A program made the translations under genes and the position numbers. From Prochlorococcus sp. AG-409-O23 (lineage in GTDB: Bacteria > Cyanobacteriota > Cyanobacteriia > PCC-6307 > Cyanobiaceae): DNA of 64,000 bases. The stretch covers positions 22,021 to 86,020 of the forward strand of contig QCKL01000005.1 in NCBI GenBank assembly GCA_003215355.1, written 5' to 3'. The stretch's first letter is position 1. Every line of letters starts with the position of its first letter. Under the pieces are notes generated by a model. That model made no database searches, was not told the origin of the DNA, and was given only the letters and a program-made list of their open reading frames with translations. Below are positions 56,290 through 63,982 of this stretch, piece after piece.

Positions 56290-56845
56290 TTGATAATTGA
56301 CTCTTACCTATTGATAGCCATCCCAAATTAAATAAGACAATTAAATGTTCTAATTTGTCAACCCAAAGAGTATGTATTACTTTGGTTTATTTAGGTGATA
56401 ATAGCCGTAGGGGGCTGAATTGTCATCATAAGGAAGTTATGTTTTTTGCTAGGAGTATTTTGCGAACTTTTCTCGTAATGATTGATTTGTCATATTTTAC
56501 TTTTGGACTGTGTTTTTAGTAGTGAGCGTTAAGTGCAGATTGTGGGAGTTGATTTAGGTAATGGCTTGTTTTATTAGTCAGCACTGTTGAGCTTAAGGCA
56601 AGCTCAGAGCCTTTTGCTGATCAGGCTTAGTGTCCTGGATTGAACCTTTCTCGATATTTGGAGTGGTTTTTGGGACATTTTTTCCTCGGCTTGTTTCAAG
56701 TACCCCTTATAAGGGTGCTTTGTATTGGTTATTAATTTGCTAAAGACGCATCTACTGGAACTAGCCAATTGGCCCATCTTGTGAACTATTGATTTTTATA
56801 TGACTAGATGTGACCATTGCAGATGTAGGCCTAACCAAAAAATTA
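56290..56845. other. Intergenic stretch, nothing recognised
   Basis: About 550 bp of AT-rich sequence. A short inverted repeat GCTTAAGGC / GCTCAGAGCC near 56590-56615 and a TTATAAGG motif near 56708 are the only marked elements. No supported gene. Confidence 0.35.
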
Positions 56846-57109
56846 ATGGCTACTTTCAAAAACAATTTGTTCAATAAGCGCAATGGATTCCTTTCGAGCT
56901 TTGCGCTTGAGCTAATTACTGGGATGTCAGAGGAAATTGTCCGAGACAAGGAAGTTGGCTTTCTTGGTCAAGAAGAAGAAGTCTTGAATGCCCCTGAGGA
57001 TAAACAGAACACAACTTTAGTAGGCGTCACTACAGGCACAGATCCCTTTGTAGTTGAAGTAGTGGCTGATTTGGAAAATAATTTCTCAGAAGGAGATAAG
57101 GCTGCTTAG
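56846..57109 (+). CDS. Small hypothetical protein (87 aa)
   Basis: ATG at 56846 (or 56810) gives a basic N-terminal part MATFKNNLFNKRNGFLSSFA and a long acidic C-terminal part rich in Glu and Asp (VRDKEVGFLGQEEEVLNAPE, ending in NNFSEGDKAA). No membrane helix is evident after the start. The charge split and even codon use suggest a real gene. Its role is unknown. Confidence 0.5.
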   Translation: MATFKNNLFNKRNGFLSSFALELITGMSEEIVRDKEVGFLGQEEEVLNAPEDKQNTTLVGVTTGTDPFVVEVVADLENNFSEGDKAA

Positions 57110-57519
57110 AAAGCGGACAAGAAATTAATTACTAAAGAATGGTTATTTGGTCTCCCTTTATAGCTAATAAGCTGAGCTTGTTGATATGAAAAGGGATTGC
57201 TTTAGAGCTCTCTGAAAAAGACAACTTCTATTTTGTGATAGAAAGGATATGTAAATATGGGTAGTATTTCCTGTCTCATTGAGGAGAGATAAAGTTTATA
57301 CTTTTTTACTGGGAAAGCGAATGAATTCGATGGCGACTTCTTTGCAGATGCGATAAAACTATCTAAGTTGCCAAGCTTCTCTATGGGCCATTCGATCGCC
57401 TTGCAGGTTATTGCGACATTAGTTGGCTTGACCTTCCTTTTAAGGGTCTCTAGTCGTTAAAGCTTGAAGGGTATTCCAGCTTTAAATGCCAAGTAGTTTT
57501 AGTAAAGCTGTCTTTTCAA
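57110..57519. other. Intergenic stretch, no supported gene
   Basis: About 410 bp. A 25-codon frame (57383-57460) with one hydrophobic segment (ALQVIATLVGLTFLLR) is the best candidate but too short to support. No terminator or tRNA. Confidence 0.3.
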
Positions 57520-57730
57520 TGTTAATGCTCTCATTCATCTGAGAGCTGGAGAGCCTGCATTGATCGAGGGAGCCTATCGCAAATGCCCCCCCCCCTGCTG
57601 ATTTTGGAGGCAGGCCTCATTGGTGCCAAAACATTCGTGACTAAGATGCTCGAATGCTTCTCACTTATGAAGGGATCGAAGACCATGCTGCTGCAATCCC
57701 ATTTAAGTGGTTTACACTTTATAAATAGGA
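57520..57730 (+). pseudogene. Decayed gene fragment with a C10 tract
   Basis: Protein-like stretches are spread over two frames around a run of ten C (57586-57595). One frame upstream reads NALIHLRAGEPALIEGAYRK. Another after the C-run reads PPADFGGRPHWCQNIRD, then a stop, then DARMLLTYEGIEDHAAAI and PFKWFTLYK. This is what a gene inactivated by a homopolymer slip and one stop would look like. The family is not recognised. Confidence 0.4.
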
Positions 57731-57743
57731 ATTAAGTTTTCGA

Positions 57744-57881
57744 ATGAATCTTATTTCAAGACATAAGGCCTTTATTTCTTGGTATCAAAATAAGCTAAGA
57801 CTGAGCGATTATGCCTTGCTTTGGGTAGTATTTTTTAAGGGAGTACTAGTTGCATTAATAGTTGAGCATGTATTTTTCTGA
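57744..57881 (+). CDS. Small membrane protein (45 aa)
   Basis: ATG at 57744 opens 45 codons. A basic, aromatic N-terminal half (MNLISRHKAFISWYQNKLRL) is followed by SDYALLWVVFFKGVLVALIV, a helix. The pattern (soluble amphipathic start, then SDY and a helix) looks like a genus-specific small protein. A bidirectional terminator lies 110 bp downstream. Confidence 0.5.
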   Translation: MNLISRHKAFISWYQNKLRLSDYALLWVVFFKGVLVALIVEHVFF

Positions 57882-57986
57882 AATTTGCTATCAGTTCTAA
57901 TTTTAAATTAGAGCTTTGATCTTAAGTGTATTACTCTTAATTTAAATGCGTTTGGTGAAACTTTCTTCTTAGTAATGAACCTGCAA

Positions 57987-58020
57987 GAAAAAAGCCTCGC
58001 TATTACGGCGAGGCTTTTGA
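57987..58020. terminator. Bidirectional terminator after pcb copy 1
   Basis: Stem AAAGCCTCGC (57991-58000) / GCGAGGCTTT (58008-58017). The A-run before it and the T-run after it allow use on both strands. It is mainly the pcb terminator, resembling the one at 59422. Confidence 0.85.
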
Positions 58021-58085
58021 TTAATCTCATAAATAAAGCTAATTCAGAAATTAGTATTCAATTTTACTAATCTCAAGCTTCCTAA

Positions 58086-59144
58086 TCACTCGGCACTATT
58101 GCTAGTAAGAGTTGCAAGGTTGCCAAGAATACGCCTGAAGTCGACTCCCTGTGCACGCAGTGCATGCCATAGATGTCCCTGGAGGCAGAAGAAAGCAAAA
58201 TAGTATTGGACATTAACTAACGCTGCGCGCGTAGTGTGCCCAAAGAAGTATTTGCAGTCAGAGATATCGCCAGTATCAACCCAGTAAGGGGAAATACCAA
58301 ATTTCAGTGCCAATGGCTCGCCGAAAAACTCTGGAGCATAAACAGTTGTGTTGCTTGCTGCCCAGAAGGCTGCATTTAATCCCATCAAGAAGAGACCAGC
58401 CAAGGACCAAGACAAAACAGCTTCAGCTGAAAGTAAGCCTTTCCCTTTGAATGATGTGTACTCTCCAATTTGACGGGTCGCAATGTGAAAAGCTCCCCCA
58501 GTGATTTGTAAGAAGGCTAAGAATGCATGGCCACTCATTACATCCTCAAGGCTATCGATCTTAAGGAAGTCAAATTGGTGACTCAACAACATTCCATAAT
58601 CGCCATAGCCAGGGAAAACTGTGCGAACAGCACCTATCGCAGGGTCATAGATCCCGTGAACTCGGGCCCATTCAACAAACCAGATATTCGCAACACCCAG
58701 GAAGATCAAATGGTGACCCAGGATGAAGGTCAGGTTGTCAGGGTTATCCCACTCAAGCTTGAATTTGTCGACTCGACCAATGGGGCCTCCAGTTAGATCT
58801 GGGTCGAAAAGCAACGAGTGGAGCAGAGCTGCTCCTCCATAAACGGCGGAGAAAATGAGGTGAAAAATTGCGATTGTTGCAACACCTGCTCCTGTCCAGA
58901 CCCCAGCTTCATCAAAGCCAATGCCTAAATTCGCCAAATGGGCGAGGTATATCGAGCTCTGATGACCCATTGCAACCGAGGGGTCAAAGCGTGCAAGCTC
59001 CCAAAGAGTGCTTGCACCAGTTGCGAAGCAAATTATTCCTGTATGCCCAACATGCGAGCCAATGAATCGGCCAGCTCGGTTGGTCACTACAGAATTACCA
59101 ACCCACCACCCGTAAGTGGGGTCTGGATTTCCATAGGTCTGCAT
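58086..59144 (-). CDS. pcb: Chlorophyll a/b-binding light-harvesting protein Pcb (copy 1)
   Basis: Six-helix antenna protein of the CP43/IsiA family, 352 aa, that binds divinyl chlorophylls and serves photosystem I or II in place of phycobilisomes. It begins MQTYGNPDPTYGWWVGNSVV. Helix residues with His ligands include GHVGHTG, MGHQSSIYLAHLA, HHLIFLG, SHQFDFL, GHAFLAFLQITGGAFHIATR and GHLWHALRA. It is preceded by a ~110-bp leader shared with copy 2 and ends at its own terminator. Which photosystem it serves is not readable. Confidence 0.95.
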   Translation of the reverse strand: MQTYGNPDPTYGWWVGNSVVTNRAGRFIGSHVGHTGIICFATGASTLWELARFDPSVAMGHQSSIYLAHLANLGIGFDEAGVWTGAGVATIAIFHLIFSAVYGGAALLHSLLFDPDLTGGPIGRVDKFKLEWDNPDNLTFILGHHLIFLGVANIWFVEWARVHGIYDPAIGAVRTVFPGYGDYGMLLSHQFDFLKIDSLEDVMSGHAFLAFLQITGGAFHIATRQIGEYTSFKGKGLLSAEAVLSWSLAGLFLMGLNAAFWAASNTTVYAPEFFGEPLALKFGISPYWVDTGDISDCKYFFGHTTRAALVNVQYYFAFFCLQGHLWHALRAQGVDFRRILGNLATLTSNSAE

Positions 59145-59255
59145 AAGTTAAGAGTGCAAGAGAGGAAATACGCCAAGAAGACTACACTCAAACTGGCTTG
59201 CGCGGTAAGGCGGTTCAGCATCCGTAAAGGTCTGCGGCACAAGGGTTTTTACCCG
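59145..59255 (-). promoter_or_regulatory. pcb copy 1 leader, duplicated at pcb copy 2
   Basis: About 104 bp upstream of the ATG is almost identical to the leader of copy 2 (differences only in a short patch around 59172-59182). It includes an upstream ATG (59221) starting MLNRLTAQASLSV, which runs out of frame into pcb and stops after 44 codons. The two genes are therefore likely co-regulated, by promoter or by 5' RNA. Confidence 0.65.
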
Positions 59256-59421
59256 ACTTGGCTTTGACGCTTATTGGTTTGACGTTACTAGGCTCAGCTC
59301 AAGCCTCACATCACCAATGCCTGACTGGGTTTTTGGAGAGTCCTGAATATTTCTTTAGCCCTGGGATGCCCTCGTAAATAGTTTTGTGTACCAATTGCAT
59401 ATAGAGAGAAAGCAAAATAAA

Positions 59422-59447
59422 AAAGCCTCGTCGTAGCGACGAGGCTT
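59422..59447. terminator. Terminator after pcb copy 2
   Basis: Stem AAGCCTCGTCG / CGACGAGGCTT with a three-base TAG loop. A-rich on the left side, giving a T-run on the minus strand, in line with the pcb copy 2 transcript. Confidence 0.85.
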
Positions 59448-59508
59448 TAATAACCTTTTAGGTGAGACTTCTCTAAGGAGCCAAACTAGCTAAAGAATCT
59501 AGAAAGAC

Positions 59509-60597
59509 TTAGTCCTTAAGGCTTACAGCTGTATTGTCCAGATTGCCAATGGCATTAGGAATGCGCTTAAAGTCAAAGCCAAGAGCGCGAATTGCATGCC
59601 AGAGGTGACCTTGGATGAAGAAGAATCCAAGGTAGTAGTGGACATTTGTTAGCCAGGCACGTGATGTATGACCTAATGGTGCTCCATCAATAGGAGGAAC
59701 TGTATCTATCCAATACGGTGAAATACCAAACTTAATTGCCAATGTTTCTCCAAAGAAATCAGTTGGATAAACAGTGGTGTTGGTAGCACACCAGAAGGCA
59801 GCAACAATTGCCATCCAGCCAATACCAGCTAGTGACCAGGAAAGGATTGCTTCAGCTGAAAGAACCTTAGAACCCTTGAATTCGGTGTATTCACCAATTT
59901 GCTTGGTCGCAATGTGGAATGCACCGCCACCAATTTCGAAGAATGCCAAGAAAGCATGACCGCCCATGACATCCTCAAGGCTGTCTATGGAAAGAAAATC
60001 AAACTGGTGATTCCAGATCTGTGTCAAATCAAGGTTGTACTGAACTTGACGAACAGCACCTATTGCAGGGTCATAGATCCCGTGAACTCGGGCCCATTCA
60101 ACAAACCATGCACAGGCGACACCTAAGAAGATTAAATGGTGACCCAGGATAAAAGTTTGGTTGTCGGGGTTGTCCCATTCCAACTTGAATCTTGCAGCTT
60201 GACGATGCTCTGGCCGGTCATCTGCAAATAGCCCTGAACTGTTTTGTGTGTCCTCGCTAAAAATTAGTGAGTGCAATAGTCCTGCCCCTGCATAGACCAT
60301 GGAACAAATCAAATGGACTACAGCTATGAAGGTCACGCCATAGCCTGTCCATGCTCCTGCCTGGTCAAAGCCAATACCAAGAGATGCCAAATGAGGAAGG
60401 AAGATCAGTCCCTGATGCCCCATTGGTAAAGATGGGTCAAAGCGAGCTAATTCAAAAAGGGTGATAGCACCAGCATTGAAAGCAATTAATCCTGTATGGG
60501 CAACATGCGAGCCAATGAATCGGCTGGACTTGTTGGTCACTACAGAATTACCAACCCACCACCCGTAAGTGGGGTCTGGATTTCCATAGGTCTGCAT
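59509..60597 (-). CDS. pcb: Chlorophyll a/b-binding light-harvesting protein Pcb (copy 2)
   Basis: 362 aa, tandem paralogue of copy 1 with the same first 22 residues except one. Six helices and matching His ligands: GSHVAHTG, MGHQGLIFLPHLA, HHLIFLG, NHQFDFLSIDSLEDVMGGH and GHLWHAIRALG. It differs in the loop near residue 125 (SEDTQNSSGLFADDRPEHRQ), longer than in copy 1. Together the copies imply a larger or condition-dependent Pcb antenna, typical of low-light strains. Confidence 0.95.
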   Translation of the reverse strand: MQTYGNPDPTYGWWVGNSVVTNKSSRFIGSHVAHTGLIAFNAGAITLFELARFDPSLPMGHQGLIFLPHLASLGIGFDQAGAWTGYGVTFIAVVHLICSMVYAGAGLLHSLIFSEDTQNSSGLFADDRPEHRQAARFKLEWDNPDNQTFILGHHLIFLGVACAWFVEWARVHGIYDPAIGAVRQVQYNLDLTQIWNHQFDFLSIDSLEDVMGGHAFLAFFEIGGGAFHIATKQIGEYTEFKGSKVLSAEAILSWSLAGIGWMAIVAAFWCATNTTVYPTDFFGETLAIKFGISPYWIDTVPPIDGAPLGHTSRAWLTNVHYYLGFFFIQGHLWHAIRALGFDFKRIPNAIGNLDNTAVSLKD

Positions 60598-60705
60598 AAG
60601 TTAAGAGTGCAAGAGAGGAAATACGCTTCGAAGGTTACACTCAAACTGGCTTGCGCGGTAAGGCGGTTCAGCATCCGTAAAGGTCTGCGGCACAAGGGTT
60701 TCCTC
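60598..60705 (-). promoter_or_regulatory. pcb copy 2 leader, duplicated at pcb copy 1
   Basis: Same leader as at 59145-59255, offset by 1453 bp, the distance between the two start codons. Identity ends near 60701. A shorter similar block containing CCTGACTGGGTTTTT recurs further upstream of both genes (about 59318 and 60774), a candidate promoter-region remnant. Confidence 0.65.
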
Positions 60706-60837
60706 GTAGACGGATCTTTGCATTATTGGGCGGTCTAATCAATTCAATAAATACGCTGCCAATTTCACTAATACCTGACTGGGTTTTTAGAGGACTCTGG
60801 CTCTTTCAGGTTGGCCAAAGAAGGCCACTTGAAGAAC

Positions 60838-61085
60838 TCATATAGAAACAAACGTTGAGGTTTGAATTGTTTCTGGTTTAAGACCGTGAGAGATGAATTT
60901 CTCTCCGTTCTTAGTCACAAATTTTTCAACCTGCCCTTCTTCAGCCTTATGAATAAGCATTGCTTTGCAGCGATTGCCATTTTCGCAGCCGCTTTAGATA
61001 GGTTGAATATCAAACTCGGCATCTATTTCGATGGCTTTGGGGCCATCAAAAATTTTGACCTATGGATGAACAGTACTGTTCAGGT
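60838..61085 (-). pseudogene. Gene remnant with an in-frame stop
   Basis: On the minus strand one frame reads VKIFDGPKAIEIDAEFDIQP, then a TAA, then SGCENGNRCKAMLIHKAEEG, QVEKFVTKNGEKFISHGLKP and an end at 60838. Both halves look like real protein in the same frame, so a single stop has split the gene. The second half could still be made alone from the ATG at 60960 (40 aa). Family not recognised. Confidence 0.4.
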
Positions 61086-61296
61086 CAAAAGTGATGCTGC
61101 TGCTCTAAATTAAGTGAAAATAGATTAGACGAATTAGAACATACTTGTTCATTTATTAATATGTGATGAGCAACTTTTCTGAGTTCTTAAGATTCACTTC
61201 GCTGTAATCTCAATTAATTCAATTAGGGTGGCAGTAATAAACCTTGGGAAAGCTTGCTTTATAGCTGCTAAAACCAAAAGACTTAATTATCTACTA

Positions 61297-61686
61297 ATGT
61301 CTGACTACCCTTATCTAATCGCAATCGCATTGATTGAACAAGACGGGAAAAGGTTAATGCCACTTGGAGGGAAATCATTAAAAAACTCCTTAGGGCCAGA
61401 AGAAGATCCAGGCCCTTTTGGAGAGAGCATCGCATTGGAATTGTTAGTTCGAGTAATGCAACGTAGTGATGATAATTCATTAAAGAGGGCGGAAGAAGAA
61501 AACAGCTTACTTTTATTAGAGATGCCAATAGATTCAATGCAAGAGAATCTTCCTTCTATTAAGTCAAAGTGGATAGAAGCTGGAGATTTCAATAAGCTAC
61601 TTTTCGAATTAAAGAGATTTTGTTCGGGAATTTGGCGTTTAAAATTTGTTAGGTATGAAGGAATTTATTTTAATAGATTGCACTAA
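61297..61686 (+). CDS. Hypothetical soluble protein (129 aa)
   Basis: ATG at 61297 (or GTG at 61228) gives a protein starting MSDYPYLIAIALIEQDGKRL, with a Pro/Gly turn GPEEDPGPFGES and charged helices. C-terminal RFCSGIWRLKFVRYEGIYF. No signal peptide, domain or family recognised. AT-rich coding sequence. Confidence 0.5.
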   Translation: MSDYPYLIAIALIEQDGKRLMPLGGKSLKNSLGPEEDPGPFGESIALELLVRVMQRSDDNSLKRAEEENSLLLLEMPIDSMQENLPSIKSKWIEAGDFNKLLFELKRFCSGIWRLKFVRYEGIYFNRLH

Positions 61687-61689
61687 TAA

Positions 61690-62591
61690 TTTAGCTTTTC
61701 TCTTTGATGCTAAAAATTATTTAGATTTACTAGATTGATTTCATGGACTGAGTAGAAAACCTAAGCGGCTAAATTTGCATAGGCTCTGGCTTGAAATTTA
61801 ATTTTGGCGGTAGGAGCTGTAAAAAAAAATTAGGTATATTTTTTTGGAATTTCAATATGATTAGCTGTTAAAGCAATTTTTGAGGGATCTTTTGGAGAAG
61901 TTAAAAAAAATGTTTCAAGTAGGCATCCAACACAATTCATTTGGCTAGCAATGAAAAAGACGCGTTTTGCGAAGCATGGCTTTTAAGGCCCACAAAACCT
62001 GGAAAACATCTGTAATTGATGCCTTGGCTAGCTGCGGACGTTTATTGAACTACCGTTTGCCTGGTCAGCATTAGGGCCTAAGGATCTAGCTATGCACAGA
62101 AGTTGATAGCTGCCAGGGTTGTAAAAATCCAGCCAACAGCCTTCTTTTGCTGTTGCCCCATCGACATTATCTGCATTACTGGCTTAAAGGGATTCAGTTC
62201 CATGGCGATTTGAGGGTAAATACTTAAACCATTTATACACTATTGAGGGTAAATACCTATGAATGCCGTCAGTTTCGCTTTGAGGGCTGTGTCTATTGGT
62301 ATGGAAAAGCTTGGCTAGGGAAAAATTTCATGGTGCTTAGATTTGATGACCATTTATTTTTTAGCCCTTTGGAACTCCTTCCTTTCTCAGGCTTGGGGCG
62401 AAACCGCCGATTTTTAAGACTTCGCTAGCGGCTTTTTCTAGCCTTTCATTTTTCAATGACTTGGATAAGCCTTGCATCTCTTTTGTTTTTCAGCTCAGAT
62501 CATTGGAGGACTTTCCTCCTAGCGTTTTCTGCTTCTTAAGGCCTGAATGCTCTCTCTGCATCTATAGATCTTCGTTGAAGCTATTGATTTG
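61690..62591. other. Long stretch without a supported gene
   Basis: About 900 bp. A 14-bp direct repeat TTGAGGGTAAATAC is present at 62210-62223 and 62243-62256. Frames after it read FRFEGCVYWYGKAWLG, which may be a fragment of a gene, but no start, stop and family agree. No tRNA or terminator. Confidence 0.35.
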
Positions 62592-62672
62592 ATGTCTGGA
62601 TCTCAACATTGGCATGTAGAAGTTTCTGAAAACCTATCTACTTTTTTTTCAGCAATGACCTCACATGATTAA
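62592..62672 (+). CDS. Micro-ORF (26 aa) overlapping the next gene
   Basis: ATG at 62592 opens 26 codons (MSGSQHWHVEVSENLSTFFS) whose stop overlaps the ATG at 62665. This is the kind of overlap used for coupled translation. His/Trp-rich. Too short to be sure. Confidence 0.3.
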   Translation: MSGSQHWHVEVSENLSTFFSAMTSHD

Positions 62673-62802
62673 TTCAACAGAGACTCTCGCTGATTCCCTC
62701 GGAAAAGAGCCGTTTGAGATTTTTGGTTTTTCAAATGAAGCAGAGCTTGAGCTTGCGCTGCTTCCATTAATGCAAGAAATCCCTAAAGAGAGGAAGGCTT
62801 AG
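62665..62802 (+). CDS. Small acidic protein (45 aa)
   Basis: ATG at 62665 opens 45 codons, MINSTETLADSLGKEPFEIF and on through GFSNEAELELALLPLMQEIP to KERKA. Acidic, probably two helices, no membrane segment. A terminator begins 33 bp after the stop. The coding character and terminator support a real gene, but no function is known. Confidence 0.5.
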   Translation: MINSTETLADSLGKEPFEIFGFSNEAELELALLPLMQEIPKERKA

Positions 62803-62835
62803 GAGTTAATACAGTATCCCTGACACCACTACATA

Positions 62836-62865
62836 AAAAAAAGCCTTTGAGGCAAAGGCTTTTTT
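62836..62865. terminator. Bidirectional terminator
   Basis: Stem AAAAAGCCTTTG / CAAAGGCTTTTT with a small AGG loop. A-run and T-run on the two sides. It serves the 45-aa gene and the convergent DUF4278 gene. Confidence 0.85.
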
Positions 62866-62884
62866 AGGATTTGTTATCAAGGTT

Positions 62885-62986
62885 TCATCGCTGATATCGC
62901 TTTCCTCTATAGATCAAAACAACATGATCTTTACTTGCAGCTTCTTTGTGCTGCAAATACTTTTGACCGCGGTAGGTGAGAGTCAT
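62885..62986 (-). CDS. DUF4278 family small protein (33 aa)
   Basis: ATG at 62986 opens 33 codons, MTLTYRGQKYLQHKEAASKD and an end LIYRGKRYQR. The repeated (T/I)YRG-x-x-Y pattern at both ends is the hallmark of the cyanobacterial DUF4278 small proteins. A good ribosome site (GGAGAA) lies upstream. Function unknown. It is convergent with the 45-aa gene across a shared terminator. Confidence 0.78.
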   Translation of the reverse strand: MTLTYRGQKYLQHKEAASKDHVVLIYRGKRYQR

Positions 62987-63290
62987 TGAAGGTTCTCCGA
63001 GTTAGCTCAAGTCCCCGTTCCATGGCTTGAGGTGAACTGCGCCTGGCTAGGTAGCGAGGTGAACGTATTTGTAGCGGTTGCTACTAAAACCATTATGCAT
63101 GAAGGGCTGGTCATTTCGCAAGATTTTGCTTTTCCGCTAATTATTTTGCTCTAGCAATGCTTTAAGCCTGTTTAGGCTTGGGATTTATTTGGATGCATTT
63201 GTCGCCTGGATCTGTGGAGGAAGTGGATTCCTAGAGGATCGCTTGATTTTGTGAGGTTGCTATTAGTTGAGTCTCTAGGGGTGATTATTG
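62987..63290. other. Intergenic stretch, nothing recognised
   Basis: About 300 bp holding the upstream region of the DUF4278 gene. No tRNA or supported ORF. Confidence 0.35.
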
Positions 63291-63335
63291 GATTATCAAG
63301 TGGCATCTGCTTTAAGCAGATGCCACTTGATAATC
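63291..63335. repeat. Perfect 45-bp palindrome (22-bp arms, 1-bp centre)
   Basis: Left arm 63291-63312 (GATTATCAAGTGGCATCTGC then TT) is the exact reverse complement of 63314-63335, with centre T63313. No T-run follows. It ends 28 bp before the ATG of the secreted protein at 63363. It could extrude as a cruciform or form a 5'-leader hairpin. Confidence 0.9.
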
Positions 63336-63362
63336 TTGGAAATGGACTAAGAGTATTTAAAT

Positions 63363-63599
63363 ATGAAGCTTTTAGCTATTTTTTTGGGGCTAATTCTTGC
63401 TTTTTCTTCAAAAGCTTTGGCTTACTCTCCTGATCAACTGCAAGAATGCATTCTTGGGGTTAAGCAGAACCCTATTGTTTTAGGTGTTCCAGAGGATGAA
63501 ATAGTCGATTTTTGCAACTGTGCTTTGGAATCAATAGTTGATCAAGACAAAGATGATAGAGCTACAGGAATTGAGTGCACAGCAAAAAGCTTCCACTGA
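63363..63599 (+). CDS. Small secreted protein with four cysteines (78 aa)
   Basis: Signal peptide MKLLAIFLGLILAFSSKALA (likely cleavage after Ala20), then a 58-aa mature part, YSPDQLQECILGVKQNPIVL and on through VDFCNCALESIVDQDKDDRA to the IEC end. Four Cys (QEC, FCNC, IEC) suggest two disulfides and export to the periplasm or outside. The hairpin in its probable leader is the palindrome at 63291. Family unknown. Confidence 0.72.
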   Translation: MKLLAIFLGLILAFSSKALAYSPDQLQECILGVKQNPIVLGVPEDEIVDFCNCALESIVDQDKDDRATGIECTAKSFH

Positions 63600-63879
63600 T
63601 AATTATTTAAATAAGTCAATATAGAATCTGATTTATATTTAATTAATCTTAGCGTATTTGACTTAGATAATTAATGAGATATCTCCATGATATATGCTTA
63701 TATTAATAATAGTTTTGCTTTTAGAATGAAGGTAAAATTATTACTAATAAGTTTGATTTAACCTTGGCTGGATATGGATGAAAGTTTGGAGGTATACAAA
63801 AAATTGTTAGTAGGGAAAATAGAAGTTTATTGACTTGAGATCTGTTCTCTAGCAATTGATTTTAATATCAGAAATCTTG
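63600..63879. other. Intergenic stretch, nothing recognised
   Basis: About 280 bp, very AT-rich. Only short frames of under 20 codons. No terminator seen after the secreted-protein gene. Confidence 0.35.
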
Positions 63880-63978
63880 ATGAAATATTGGGGCGAGCCT
63901 AATTCAAAATTTTATGAAGGAGCCATAAAAATATTTGTCTTCTCAGTTAGCTTCCTTAAGCTTTTCGACCTGAGATAG
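63880..63978 (+). CDS. Micro-ORF (32 aa)
   Basis: ATG at 63880 opens 32 codons, MKYWGEPNSKFYEGAIKIFV then a hydrophobic FSVSFLKLF end. It stops 4 bp before an ATG at 63983, so it could be the first gene of a small operon that continues off the window. Tentative. Confidence 0.35.
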   Translation: MKYWGEPNSKFYEGAIKIFVFSVSFLKLFDLR

Positions 63979-63982
63979 GACT

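Noticed and set aside
58527..60738. Several 60-109 codon frames antisense to the pcb genes
   Set aside because: They mirror the codon structure of pcb on the other strand and recur in both copies only because the genes are paralogues.
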